Below are positions 30,633 to 41,610 of a stretch of DNA of 64,000 bases, piece by piece. This DNA comes from Leishmania infantum JPCM5. Lineage: Eukaryota > Euglenozoa > Kinetoplastea > Trypanosomatida > Trypanosomatidae. Position 1 is the stretch's first letter, and each line of letters starts with the position of its first letter. The position numbers and the translations under genes were made by a program. The notes under the pieces were generated by a model. That model was not told the DNA's origin. It saw only the letters and a list, made by a program, of their open reading frames with translations, and made no database searches. The stretch covers positions 475,785-539,784 of the forward strand of contig NC_009406.2 in NCBI RefSeq assembly GCF_000002875.2. Direction: 5' to 3'.

Positions 30633-33600
30633 CTCCGTGTCTCGCTTGGCGAGGGTCGCAAGCGCCGCATCGGCTCCGCGCTTTGGTCCGTGGCGCACCC
30701 GGTACAGCTCCATCGTCAAGGGGTAGTCGTACTCCTGCAAGCGGCGGTCCATCTCCATCATGGTGGCATCAGCGTCGTGCTGTACTCTCACCGTCGCCAA
30801 AAGGCTCCCCATCCCAAACGCTATGTGCTCCACATCGCCGCGGGTGACGTGACATGCGTGGCTCACATCTGCGATGAAAGCCTCGCGAAGCGCCTCAGGG
30901 TGCTCCTGTACGACGACACTCCAGTCCTCTCCTGGCAACCTCACTGAATGCACTGTCACGACAGCCTCACCATTGCCACTCTTCTTCCGGCGCTGATCGT
31001 AAAAGTTCAGCTCTTCAATCTCCTCCGCAGCTCTGCGCAGCTGTTTCTGGAGATGGAGGAGGTCTTCCTGCTGAGTGAGCTCCGCAGTTGAAGGTTGATG
31101 CGGAACAGGCGTCGATGACCTTTTGGCAAGGCGTGTTTCTAGGTCCGTGATGGTAGCGTTTCTGTCCGCCAGCTGCTGCGATAGAAGGTCCTCGCCGGTT
31201 TTTGGACTGGAGCAGTGGCGGAGTATGTACTCGCACTCGTAGAATGGCGTGTCGTGGAGGCGATCATCAAGCTGACGCTTGGTCACGTGGCTTGGATGAT
31301 CCACGTAGAACTCGACTCGACTCCCGTTATCCGAGAAGTGCACCCCCGTAACAGCAGCTGCCACCACGTGGCAGGCCGCTGCCGCGTCGGTGGTTGCAGC
31401 ACGGCGAAGCTCGGCAGGATGTCGTTGCAGAGCATCATTCCAGCCGCTACCGTTGAGGCGCTTGTGGTGGTGCGTGGTGGCAAAGTCGTCAGCGGGATCA
31501 GAGTGGTCCGAGCGATGTGGCATCCATCGCTCTCTGCTGCTGCGTAGCCATGCCAGCTCGGCTTCTAGTTGAGCAACGCGGCTGTCCTCCTCCGTGGTTC
31601 CTTTATCGGCCTTAATGGAGGTCATGTTTGGTGAAGCTGGAGCAGCGGAGGCACCGCTACAAATCTTCGACTCAAGAGCTCGTATCTCGTTCTCCAGGGC
31701 ACTGATGCGGCTTGTTGCGTGATCCCTGTCGCGATCAAGGTCTTCGCACTCAACCTGCAAAGCCTCTGCGCGTATTTTAGCGCCAGCTAGTCGGTTTTGC
31801 GCGTCTTCATGATCGGCGCGAGCGTCCCGCAGTTGCCGCTGCAGCTCAGCCTCTACGGCTTCGTGTCGATCCGTCTCGCGCACCAGCAGCCGCTGTAGTT
31901 GCTCATTCTCGCCACGCGCCTCCTGTAGCTGTTGTTGAAGGACCAGCAGAGCGGATTGAAACGCGCGTGCGTCGGCCTCTTCTTCGTACACCTCATCCTC
32001 ATCGTCGCTCTGGCTCGCTGCGTCCTTTGATCCGGGGAGAAACAACATAGTCGGCACGTTTTGTGCCGCTGCCACAGGGCTGCTGTGAGAGGTCGGCAGC
32101 GTCACCGAGATGGAGGGGCCACTGGAGGCGGCAGTGGGCCCAGGGGCCGCGTCCCAAGGTGCATCTGTTGCGAAGCCTTCAGCCTGAGACTTTGCCGTCT
32201 CGCGTCGTCTTCGGCGACGTTCAGCGCGTTCAGAGGCCAGCGCACGTGCGTGGTGTGCATCCCGCTGATGGTGACCACACTCTTGCAGGAGATCATCCAC
32301 GGCTTGATACAGCTCGGGCCGAGAGTGCACCGCGCGCGCAGCTATCTCCTCGAGCTCCTCGTGGCCCAGCAAGACAACCTCCGTTGCCGCCTTTGGAACA
32401 GGAATGACGGAAGGTGATGGGGGGCAAGGTGTCGACCGCACCTGTTCCCTATGGTGGTGTGGTGACCTTGCGGATTCAGAAGGGGCAGCCGCGCTGCCGA
32501 CGCGATCACGATTGCCTAAGGCATCGAGATTCAACGATGGATGTCCTGACGACGAAGTCGTCGCGGTCATCATCGCAGCACCTTTGCTCGTCGAGGATGG
32601 TGACTTCAATTCGCCAGACGCTGTTGCCGTCTGTGCTGCCGTTACTCGCGTTCCTGGATGCCGCCGCGAGTGCGATGGCACTGGGCAAATAATAGCGCAG
32701 CGAAGCACGTCCGTGGCAATCCCTTGTGCAGGAACGAACGTGAACTGCACCTCAGAGCGTGCGGCGCTACTCGAGGTGCCCGGGGCGCCACTGAACACGC
32801 GCAGCTGCGCTTGCACTTGACGCAGTTTTCTAGCAGTCGCCTTGAGCGCGTTAACATGATGCGTGAGTCGCTGCTGGAGCATGTCAGCGCGGGACTGCGT
32901 CCTGGCACATTGCTGATACACACGGAAGGCAGCGAGCTGCGTGAAGAGCCAGTTTGCGACAGTGCAGAGGAATTCGGCGGCGTCGGGCATCCGTTGTTCC
33001 ATAGAGGCCATGGCTCTGTGCACCTTCGCCTCTGTGATGGCGCCGGAGCCGAAGAAGTGTGCTTCAATCTCGTCATACTGCTGTAAACTCATGTCGTAGC
33101 CGACGTCGTAGTCGATACAGCGATGCAGGAAGAGCGGGTCACTGACGGTGGCCCACACCTTCGGCCATGGAAGTGGCGTAGCGGGGACGTAGTCCTCCAC
33201 AATGCTCAGGGCCGCTCGCAGTACCGCCGCAAAAACATCGTCGGCGCTGTCGCTCTCGTCAGCGGCGCTGTACCCGTCTTTGTAGGTGCATTGAAGAGGC
33301 ACGCCGCGTTGACGGCACACATGAAGCGCGCCTTCTCTTGCCTCCAACTCGCAGCGACGCGCCTCGATGGCCTCTCGGGTGGCGTTCATGTCAGCCTCGT
33401 TGCGTGTGCGCACGGCGCCAAGCTCTGCCCGGAGGGCGAGGATGCTTGCCTGGTGATCTTCTAGCTCTTGCTGGACCCGACTCCTCTCATTCTTCAGTGC
33501 TTGCATCACTCCATCGTTCGCGCCGCCTTGCTGGCAGCTCCACTCCGCTAGTGTGACAGTGTGCGTGTGGACCTGCTGCACCGTCCCCAAAGCCCAACGC

Positions 33601-33911
33601 CACTCCTGAGCATCGTTAAGGAACTCGTAAACGACAACGGAGCCAGGATAGATAAACTGCGCGGTGTGCTCAAGGCGGTCTTTCACTGCCTTCAGAACGT
33701 CTTGTCTAGACAAGACCGGCGACACCGATCGCCGAGGACGACTGCGGTGGGCCCTGTGGTGCAGCTCAGAGGGAACACCCACCCCGCGCGGCGCTGACTC
33801 GCCCAGCGAGCCGGCGGGTGTTCCACCCGACGGCGATGCGGCAGTGGGCATCGGGCGTGGCTCGGCAAGCCGTGGCCGCCGCGCCGCTGTGGTAGATGCC
33901 GCGTAGAGCAT
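27840..33911 (-). CDS. Giant FAZ-like coiled-coil repeat protein, N-terminal part (FAZ10 candidate)
   Basis: About 2024 residues are visible from the ATG at 33911; a second ATG at 33851 is a possible start. Residues ~85-125 (VVVYEF ... EWRWALGTVQQV ... VTLAEWS) look like a small SH3/Tudor-like barrel. A long coiled-coil region with disordered linkers follows to ~800. Next come two domains of the FAZ type: a diverged copy at ~810-900 (GWNDALQRHPAELRRA, DNA ~31210-31480) and a second at ~978-1077 (GEDWSVVVQEHPEALREAF, DNA 30680-30977). The rest is the 28-residue coiled-coil repeat (LREQLREAEERARDVEAQQ...). In T. brucei, FAZ10 is a giant repetitive coiled-coil protein encoded, as I recall, near FPPS; this locus is a candidate orthologue that would sit where the flagellum attaches to the cell body. 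The end is lost at a misjoin at 27840. Confidence 0.8.
30633..31043 (-). repeat. 411-bp duplicated module encoding a FAZ-type domain, copy b
   Basis: Partner of 26171-26581, apparently identical. In the protein this copy immediately precedes the first 28-residue repeats, whereas copy c follows the last ones, so the repeat arrays are bracketed by identical modules. Confidence 0.8.
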
Positions 33912-36900
33912 ATAGGCTAGGCGGGAGACGATGTAGGAAGAGAGGTGCGAGAGATAAGAGATACCTACGTAAGCGTACACCCTCTAGCTCTCCCCTCTCC
34001 TTTCTTTTTGTTTTTTTTTTCGGCGGGGGAGGGGTGCTTCCCCTCACAAGCACGATGTGCTCTGCGGCGGTGCGTGTGTGTTGGAGCCACACACGAGACA
34101 CAGAGAGGAAGAGAGCTGCGGAAGAGGTACGCACACACGCAAAGAGAGAGGTGATGAGATCAGACAGGCGGGCGTAACGAAAACGGCTATGCAGCGTCGT
34201 GAGGCGAGGGGGCGAAGGTAAGGGGGAGGATGAGGCGGGGTTTGGCGAGGGGGAGGGCTACTGTCAGTACAATCTCTTGAGCGCAGTGGAGCCACAAGCG
34301 TGGCCTCGCCCTACACCAGTGCCGCGCTCAAAGGGGAGGGGAGAGGGAGAAGGAGAGGGAAAGGGGTGCAAAAACAAGGCAGGAATGGAAAAATTCTTAA
34401 AAGATGGCGGCAAAATAACCCGACTGGGCGCAGCGCACGAGACAAAAGAGGGTTGGAGAGAGAAAGGGGGGACGGCTCCACGACCTTCTCTGTGTGTGTG
34501 TGTGTGTGTGAGGGGAACGGAGGAGGTAATAACAACAACGGCAGCAGCAGCAGCACGCACACCAACAAGGCACGTGTACGTCAAGAGATGAAGCGCGTGA
34601 AGGAGCACGCTCCCGCGCGCGCAGGGGGAGGGGATCGAGTGAGACGGGGGAAGGAAGCCAAGCGGCACTGGCACGAGGAAGGACGGTGAAGGCAGAGAAA
34701 GGAATACGCAACGAGTGAGCGAAAAATGAAAAATCAGAGAAAGGGAGACGAAGACGCACCGTCTCTAGAAAATGAAGCGGACGTGTGTGGGTTGGGTGAG
34801 AAGTGTGGGCGGCGCGATGGTGATTTGTGCGTCGCTTCGGCTGTCTGGATGTGTTTGCTCGTGTTCGCGTTTGCGACGTGTCGGTTTTTCTAGTGCGTGT
34901 CTAGCGTGTCTTGCGGTGCGCTTGCTGGTGAAGTAAAAGCAAAGAACGAGTGCGTGTTCCCGCCAGGCGGAGCGAGCAAAAGACGGCGGGTGCGTCCGTT
35001 AGGGTTGAAGGAAGGGGCGAAAGTCAAAACAAGAGAAGCCGAAGCGAATGAGGGAGAGAAGTCGGTGTGTGTGTGTGTGTTCGGGTGGTACAGTGAGCGA
35101 AAAGAACAAGAGACGAGACTACCCAAGAAAGAAAAACAACAACAAAACAAACGGCGAGAAACGTGAAAAAAGGGGGAGGGGCTGAGGAGACGATCCCCGT
35201 AGGCCACCCTCACCCTCAACGCGTGTGTGTGTGTGTGGGGGGGGGGGGGGCGTTGCGGATGTCTCTATTGCCGCCAATCCTGTGGCCAGCGGTGCTCCTC
35301 GAATACAATAATACGGATACAAGCACAGAAAACTTCAAGCGCAGCCTTAACGAGTAGAGAGAAAACGCGAGAGAGGAGGGAAGGTGAGTCGACAGTGACG
35401 CTGCCTCGGCTGCAGTGCTCACCCTACGTGGCGCGGTCTATTTCTTCTGACCTCCCCCTGTACCTGCTGCCGTCTCTCGTTGGTGGCTCGAACTCACGAA
35501 ACAGAAACAGAAGACACACACACCCTGGCTAAGAAACGATGGGAGCTGCCGTCCTGCAGCACTGACTGGTCTACTCACCTTCCCTCTCTCCGCGAAAAAC
35601 CTTGCGTCGTCGTATTCGTCGTCTCGCACTCTCCGTGACACCAACGCCTGTGAAAGCAAAAACTGGAACAAGACGAAACCAAGGGAGAGAGAGACTGGAA
35701 TGGTGTCACACACACACACACGAAAAGGGGGGAAGGGGGTCCCACACGCACACAAAAACAAAGGGAAAAGATAAACAAATGTGTACAATAGAAATAATAA
35801 AGATCCGCGTGATGCTCAATGACGGCCGCAGGAGCAGCAACAACAACGAAGGGCAAATCAAACCGCCAGCTGCCGGGCACGGCCGTCGTGTGGTCGTCGT
35901 CTTGCGTGCGCGGAGCCCACCCACCCGCCCACCCTCCAAATGGGAAAAAAAACGGTAAAGAACACCAAGCGGGAGAGGTGCACAGAACGATGGCAGCGCT
36001 TGGGTGCAGAAAAATAGGGAACGAGAAAAGCAAGGCTAAGTGCGCGTAGGCTCAGACAACCCCGAACGTGGAAAGTGATAAGCCACCAAACAGTGGCGCC
36101 GGCGAGCAGCAATAGCGGGAGCTGCTGCAGCAGACGGAAACCCGAACAAGAAGTATGCGCGCCTAGTCGGGGTTAGGAAAATGAAAGCACAGGGCTCAGA
36201 GGAAAAGGAGAGGGGGGCACTGAACTGCACGACGAGGTGCACTAGGTGTACGTGTGCAACGGTTCGGGGAGGTTTAAGAGGAGAGGTGATGGTTGTTTGG
36301 ATGGCCGATAAAGTCTGCAGAGAGAAGGCCCCTCTCGCGCTCTTCTAAGCGGCGAAGTATCGTCGGCTTCTTCGTCTCTCTACTCTTTCTTCAGCGCGCC
36401 CTCGCTCCGCACGTGGGGCACCTAAAAGGACTCCAAGATGGTACTCTCGAGCAGGGCAAGTGTGATGGCGGATGCGCACAGAAAGACAGAAAGGGTAGGG
36501 GTCGTCGCTCGACCTCTTTCTGTCCTTCTCTCGCTTCAGCTTATTGTTCTTCTATCGAGGACGGCGGTGACGGGAGCACTGAGCCGTGTATGTGCACTAT
36601 TGTGTCCGTGTTGGGGGTGGGGTTGGGGGTGTATGCGAGCGCATGTGCAAACGATCGCTTCACTTGGTCAAGAAAAGGCATGAAGGGCGAGAAAGGGATG
36701 AAGAGAAATACACAGGAATCTTGATGGGGAGAAACAGCAGCAGGAGGAAGAGGAGGGATCGCCAGTGGCGTGGCTGTGCGGTTGATGACGAGAAGCAGTG
36801 AAACAAGGCTAGGACATGTGTCACTCGACTCCACTGTGGCGCACCGCGGGAGGCTGCGCCGTGCACCGCGAGTGTGGGGAGCAGAAGGGGAAGCGGTGGA

Positions 36901-37691
36901 GAGACAGAGTCACTCACCTATGTGGCACAGCTGCGTTGCTGTCGTCGTCTCCGCGTGGCTTTGTTTAGTTCACATCCAAGCCTTGGCGTGTGCAGAGCGA
37001 TTGTGTGGTCGTCCGGCCACTTGAAGGCGCCGCGTTGCGCACCTTGTCTTTCCTCGTACGGTTTTCGCTTCCGCCTTCGAGCCCCAGCGCCAGCTGTGCG
37101 AGCTTGGTGATGGCGGCCTGCATGTACAATGGCGTTCGCTGAGCGGTGCCCCGCCACAGCGCAGAGGCCCCTTGCAAAAAACGGGCAAACACACAAGAGT
37201 GGCCACGTCGCAACGATTGAAAGAGATGCTCACACGCAATCTAAACGAAAAAAAAATGTTGGCGCGTACGTCGACCATGATGCGCGCGCACGCAACACGG
37301 ACGCCCAAGGAGGAAACGAGAACATGCGTGCCGTCACGGAAAGAAGAGAAGGAAAAAGAATGAGGCCACAATGCGGTGCACAAGCGCAAGCGCAAAGACC
37401 GAAACAAGCACGCGAGGGGATCAAAGGTAGACCGACACACGCAGAGAAAGACGTGCTTGCTGGACAGAGGAGGAGGAGCGGGGTGGCGCAGAAACAACAG
37501 CGTACCCTTGATGTGGCGCATATGCTTTTCGAGAAGCGTACCCACGGCGGGGAGCGGGAGTAGGGAAGCAGACCATGCAATCACAGCAAAGACCCTCGCA
37601 CTTGTATAGCCCCACCTTCTCCGTCCACACTGAACTCCACCTCGCCCGTTTCCTTTCTCCCCTCACTATCGATTCGCCGTTACAGTGGCGT
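33912..37691. other. 3.8-kb intergenic spacer
   Basis: No convincing gene. It contains (GT)n at about 34494-34510 and a (GT)n-(G)n composite at about 35222-35250, with many polypurine stretches. It should hold the 3'UTR of the 42-residue-repeat gene and the splice region of the giant gene. Open frames on both strands are low-complexity. Confidence 0.55.
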
Positions 37692-38755
37692 TTAGACTGC
37701 GGGGCTGCTGCTGCTGCATGTGCTGGGCAGGCCATAGTTACTGTTCACCTCCATGTCTGCCTTGTCATCGACCATCTCGTCCTCCTCAGCATTCCGCATC
37801 ATGGTCAGCTCTCGCATCATCTGCTCAGAGTACTGCAGCTGCGACTCGTGCGCTCGCATTCGCAGTTCGCGCTCCTCCACTAGCGACCGCAGTGCATCCT
37901 CAAGGGCAGCCATGTAGCCGCCACGCGCCTTCTCCGCCTCATCGAGCTCGTCGGCCAAGCCTTCCTTGTCGCGGCGAAGTTGCTCCACGCAGCCAAGATG
38001 GTGCAGCAACACCTCGCGTAACCCCTGAGCTACCGCGTATCCCTCTCCCGAGAAGGCTGCGTCGAGCGCAGACGTGCTGCTGCGCTCGTCCACCCCTTCC
38101 CCCGCATCGCCGCTGTCCTTTCGGGGCTGGGGCTGTGCTGCCGCCAGCAGGCTCGGCAGCAACTCGCGAAACACCTCCATTCCCTCCTTGAAGCGGTCCC
38201 GCTCTGCCGTTGCGCTAACTAGCTCAAAACGATGCGCCGCGGCGTCCATCTCGATGGCCTTGTGCAACTGGGTGCACCGATACTCTGCCTCGTAAAGTGT
38301 TTGCGATAAGACCAGTTCGTTTGTGCGCGACGCATCTAGCATCTCCACGGACTTTTCCAACTTCTCCAGCGTGTCTGCATAGGCTGCTGCCGTCTCGTCA
38401 ACCTGTCTCGACAGCGCCGCGGCTTGCGCATGAGCATTAGCCAGATCGGCGTTTTTATCGGACAAAACAGATGTCAGTGCTTGCACTTCCTCCTGCAAGT
38501 CGACGATCTGTTCGACCTGCACCCGCATCGCCTCGTCTTGGGCGGCAACACGAGCCGCGTACAGATCTAGTGAGCGGCGCGCTTCTGCTTCGGCGCTCAC
38601 CAAGCCGTCACGATCGTCGTCGTGCTGGCGGCGCAGCTCGTACATGTCCTCCTCAGCCGCAAACAAGCGGTCCCGCAACTCGCGCTCACTCTCACGGGCC
38701 TCCAACAACAACGCCGCTAGCTCCTCCAGCCGCTCTAAGCTGTCAGTGCACTCTC
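37692..38755 (-). CDS. Coiled-coil protein, C-terminal part (partial at assembly gap)
   Basis: About 354 residues of almost continuous coiled coil, running into the gap at 38756 with no start. The first visible residues, ECTDSLERLEELAALLLEAR, match ECTDMLERLEEFVNLLEAAR in the giant gene downstream. The rest is heptad-rich (for example IVDLQEEVQALTSVLSDKNA), and the end is acidic and Ser-rich (NAEEDEMVDDKAD, then STCSSSSPAV). I read it as the end of the gene starting at 41610 because both lie on the same strand and flank one N block; the frames cannot be joined without knowing the gap length. It could instead be a separate gene. A cytoskeletal/FAZ role is inferred. Confidence 0.7.
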
Positions 38756-38856
38756 NNNNNNNNNNNNNNNNNNNNNNNNNNNNNNNNNNNNNNNNNNNNN
38801 NNNNNNNNNNNNNNNNNNNNNNNNNNNNNNNNNNNNNNNNNNNNNNNNNNNNNNNN
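38756..38856. other. Assembly gap (N block)
   Basis: About 100 N. It lies immediately before the conserved ECTD-LERLEE motif, a sequence shared with the neighbouring gene, which may be why assembly failed here. Confidence 0.97.
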
Positions 38857-41610
38857 ATCACCAGTGCTAGAAACCCCACGCTCATCATCCGCAGCAGCAC
38901 CCTCCACCGACCCCCGATCGCGATACCAGCGCAACGGATCGCCTTTCCCCTCCGGCCCTTCGCGCAGAGTGTCTATCACAACACGGCGTCCAGCGCCCCC
39001 GTCCACCTGAACAACCACCGCAGACCCACCGGCCAACCGCACCCCCTCCTCCTGTCCCACGGGCACTTTCACAATGACACCACCGCGCTGTCTTGCGCCG
39101 GCGGTCTGTGCCTCGCGCTGTGCCTCAGCCAGCAGCTGGCGGAGCGCAACCATCTCCGCCTCCTGCTCCGCCATCTGGTCGCGCAGCGCCTGCACAGCGG
39201 CGCCACTGTCGAGGGACCGAACACCGTCCACTGGGGCTTCGCGCTGCGCCTCAGCCAGCAGCTGGCGGAGCGCAACCATCTCCGCCTCCTGCTCCGCCAT
39301 CTGGTCGCGCAGCGCCTGCACAGCGGCGCCACTGTCGCGCTGTCTTGCGCCGGCGGCCTGTGCCTCGCGCTGTGCCTCAGCCAGCAGCTGGCGGAGCGCA
39401 ACCATCTCCGCCTCCTGCTCCGCCATCTGGTCGCGCAGCGCCTGCACAGCGGCGCCACTGTCGAGGGACCGAACACCGTCCACTGGGGCTTCGCGCTGCG
39501 CCTCAGCCAGCAGCTGGCGGAGCGCAACCATCTCCGCCTCCTGCTCCGCCATCTGGTCGCGCAGCGCCTGCACAGCGGCGCCACTGTCGCGCTGTCTTGC
39601 GCCGGCGGCCTGTGCCTCGCGCTGTGCCTCAGCCAGCAGCTGGCGGAGCGCAACCACCTCCGCCTCCTGCTCCGCCATCTGGTCGCGCAGCGCCTGCACA
39701 GCGGCGCCACTGTCGCGCTGTCTTGCGCCGGCGGCCTGTGCCTCGCGCTGTGCCTCAGCCAGCAGCTGGCGGAGCGCAACCATCTCCGCCTCCTGCTCCG
39801 CCATCTGGTCGCGCAGCGCCTGCACAGCGGCGCCACTGTCGCGCTGTCTTGCGCCGGCGGCCTGTGCCTCGCGCTGTGCCTCAGCCAGCAGCTGGCGGAG
39901 CGCAACCATCTCCGCCTCCTGCTCCGCCATCTGGTCGCGCAGCGCCTGCACAGCGGCGCCACTGTCGCGCTGTCTTGCGCCGGCGGCCTGTGCCTCGCGC
40001 TGTGCCTCAGCCAGCAGCTGGCGGAGCGCAACCACCTCCGCCTCCTGCTCCGCCATCTGGTCGCGCAGCGCCTGCACAGCGGCGCCACTGTCGCGCTGTC
40101 TTGCGCCGGCGGTCTGTGCCTCGCGCTGTGCCTCAGCCAGCAGCTGGCGGAGCGCAACCACCTCCGCCTCCTGCTCCGTTACACGTCTGCGCAGGTCAGC
40201 CACCTCTGCCTCCTGCTCTGCAATCTGGTCTTGTAGGGCCTTTAGGGCAACGTGTCCGCAGCGCTTCTGATCGGCAAAGAGTTCCTCACAGTGGCGATGT
40301 TCGAGTAGTGGCCCAGCTTCGCTGGCGGCGCTCGGGGAAGCGTCGCGGTGTGGGTGCCCGCGGACTAAGCTTTGGTGGACGCTGTTTGGGGTATCGAGGG
40401 CGTTGGGGATGGCATGTTCTGTTTCACGGGAGCGGATTCCAAGGGATCGGGGTCGGTGCTTCGTAGCGGCCGCCTGCTGTGATGTGCCGGCTGTGTCTGT
40501 GATGGTGCATGCGCTGTGGGGGGCAGATGACGTCGTTGAGCTGGAGAAAAGGGTCTCTTCGCTGACGGAGATGTGCTGCGGTGGTGACGTGAAGCGATTA
40601 TCGGTAGTACCACGAATGGGAATAGATGTGGAGTTGGCGCCATTATTGCGTTGCTGCTGCAGAAAAGGGAGACGCTGAAGTGCCTCTTGCTGATCCGCAT
40701 ACCCGTGCGGCAACGCCTCGTGCGCTATCTGCATCTGTGCCCACCGGTCGCGGAGAGCGGTCACCGTCGGCGAATGCAGTGGCAACTCATGCATATGTGG
40801 CCCTCCAGCTGCTCCGTAGACGTGGTTATATGATGTCGGCATCGACTGCGTCGGAGAGAGCGGCGGAGAGGGACCCGCAAAGTTGCTCTGTCGATCAGGC
40901 AGCTGTGTGCAGAAGGCAGAAAGGGAAGAAGGTTGCGCGATGCCATCTCCAAAGGCGTTCTCTGGCGACGCCACCGTCATAGTGCCTGTGGACGCATGTG
41001 TGATAAGCGGCTGCGGGCAGGCGATGGGGTGTTGCTGCAGGTGCATCTGCTGCTGTGCTTCCACAAGATCTCGGTACTCCTCTTCTAACACCTCCGCCAA
41101 GAGCTGCCGGTTAGCTAGATGATGGCGCAGCAGAAGATTGTCGTGTCGCTGGGCCTCCACAGTGGCCTCTAACCCCGACACATACTCTTCCGTCTGCTGT
41201 TCGTGTTCGCTGGAGTTTCTCAGCTGCATCCGAAGTCGCTCCAACTCGCGCTGCGTCTCGGCGAGCTCGTGCGCTAGGGAGAGCGGCGAGGAGGATGCTG
41301 TCGCGAGTTCCTTTTCGGTCTCCATGAAGTTTACCCTCTTCTCACGTGAGCCACGCAAGGAGACCAAAGGTGTGTTCTCCGCACGCCGGCCGCCGGCCGT
41401 CTGTAACACCGTTGAGCGCTGCTCTGCCCTGACAGCAGCACTTTTTGAGGAACGGCGATCCCTGCTGGTGTCCTCGAACCGCACGCTGGAGGAGGTGCCT
41501 CGCAAAGTGCCGCTCACCGTTGACTGCGGAGAGGAATCGCTGCGATGCAACACGGGTTGCTGCTGCTGGCGCAGCGGCTGTGCTCGCAGTCGAGCGCGAG
41601 ATGAGCTCAT
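38857..41610 (-). CDS. 42-residue-repeat coiled-coil protein, N-terminal part (partial at assembly gap)
   Basis: 918 residues are visible from the ATG at 41610. Residues 1-60 are Gln/Arg/Ser-rich. A coiled coil at ~110-190 (ELAETQRELERLRMQLR) is followed by a Gln/His/Pro/Ser-rich linker. From ~465 to ~842 are nine 42-residue repeats (AEQEAEMVALRQLLAEAQRE core; six heptads). Then comes a short non-coiled region rich in Val and Gly (GGVIVKVPVGQEEGVRLAGG, then VVVQVDGGAGRRVVIDTLR) before the gap. The repeats resemble in design, though not in sequence, the 28-residue arrays of the neighbour. No catalytic motifs were seen. It is probably a filamentous cytoskeletal protein, inferred to belong with the FAZ-like neighbours. 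Confidence 0.8.
39083..40215 (-). repeat. Nine 126-bp (42-residue) tandem repeats
   Basis: The first unit is diverged (RRRVTEQEAEV), followed by eight near-identical ones. Two of them (units 6 and 8 in protein order) carry the cassette APVDGVRSLD in place of AQAAGARQRD, so the variants alternate near the end of the array. The unit length equals six heptads. Confidence 0.95.

Noticed and set aside
33699..33716. 18-bp perfect palindrome GTCTTGTCTAGACAAGAC
   Set aside because: It lies within the coding sequence of the giant gene and has no loop; I see no reason to treat it as a site beyond chance and codon choice.
36970..37584. 204-residue minus-strand open frame in the 33.9-37.7 kb spacer
   Set aside because: It has no ordinary protein composition, no domain and no heptads, and opposite-strand frames overlap it; it is typical of spacer frames in this GC-rich DNA.
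39069..40466. Long plus- and minus-strand frames overlapping the 126-bp repeats
   Set aside because: Same reason: a repeat length divisible by three keeps shadow frames open. The minus-strand frame from 41610 has heptads and continues into unique sequence.
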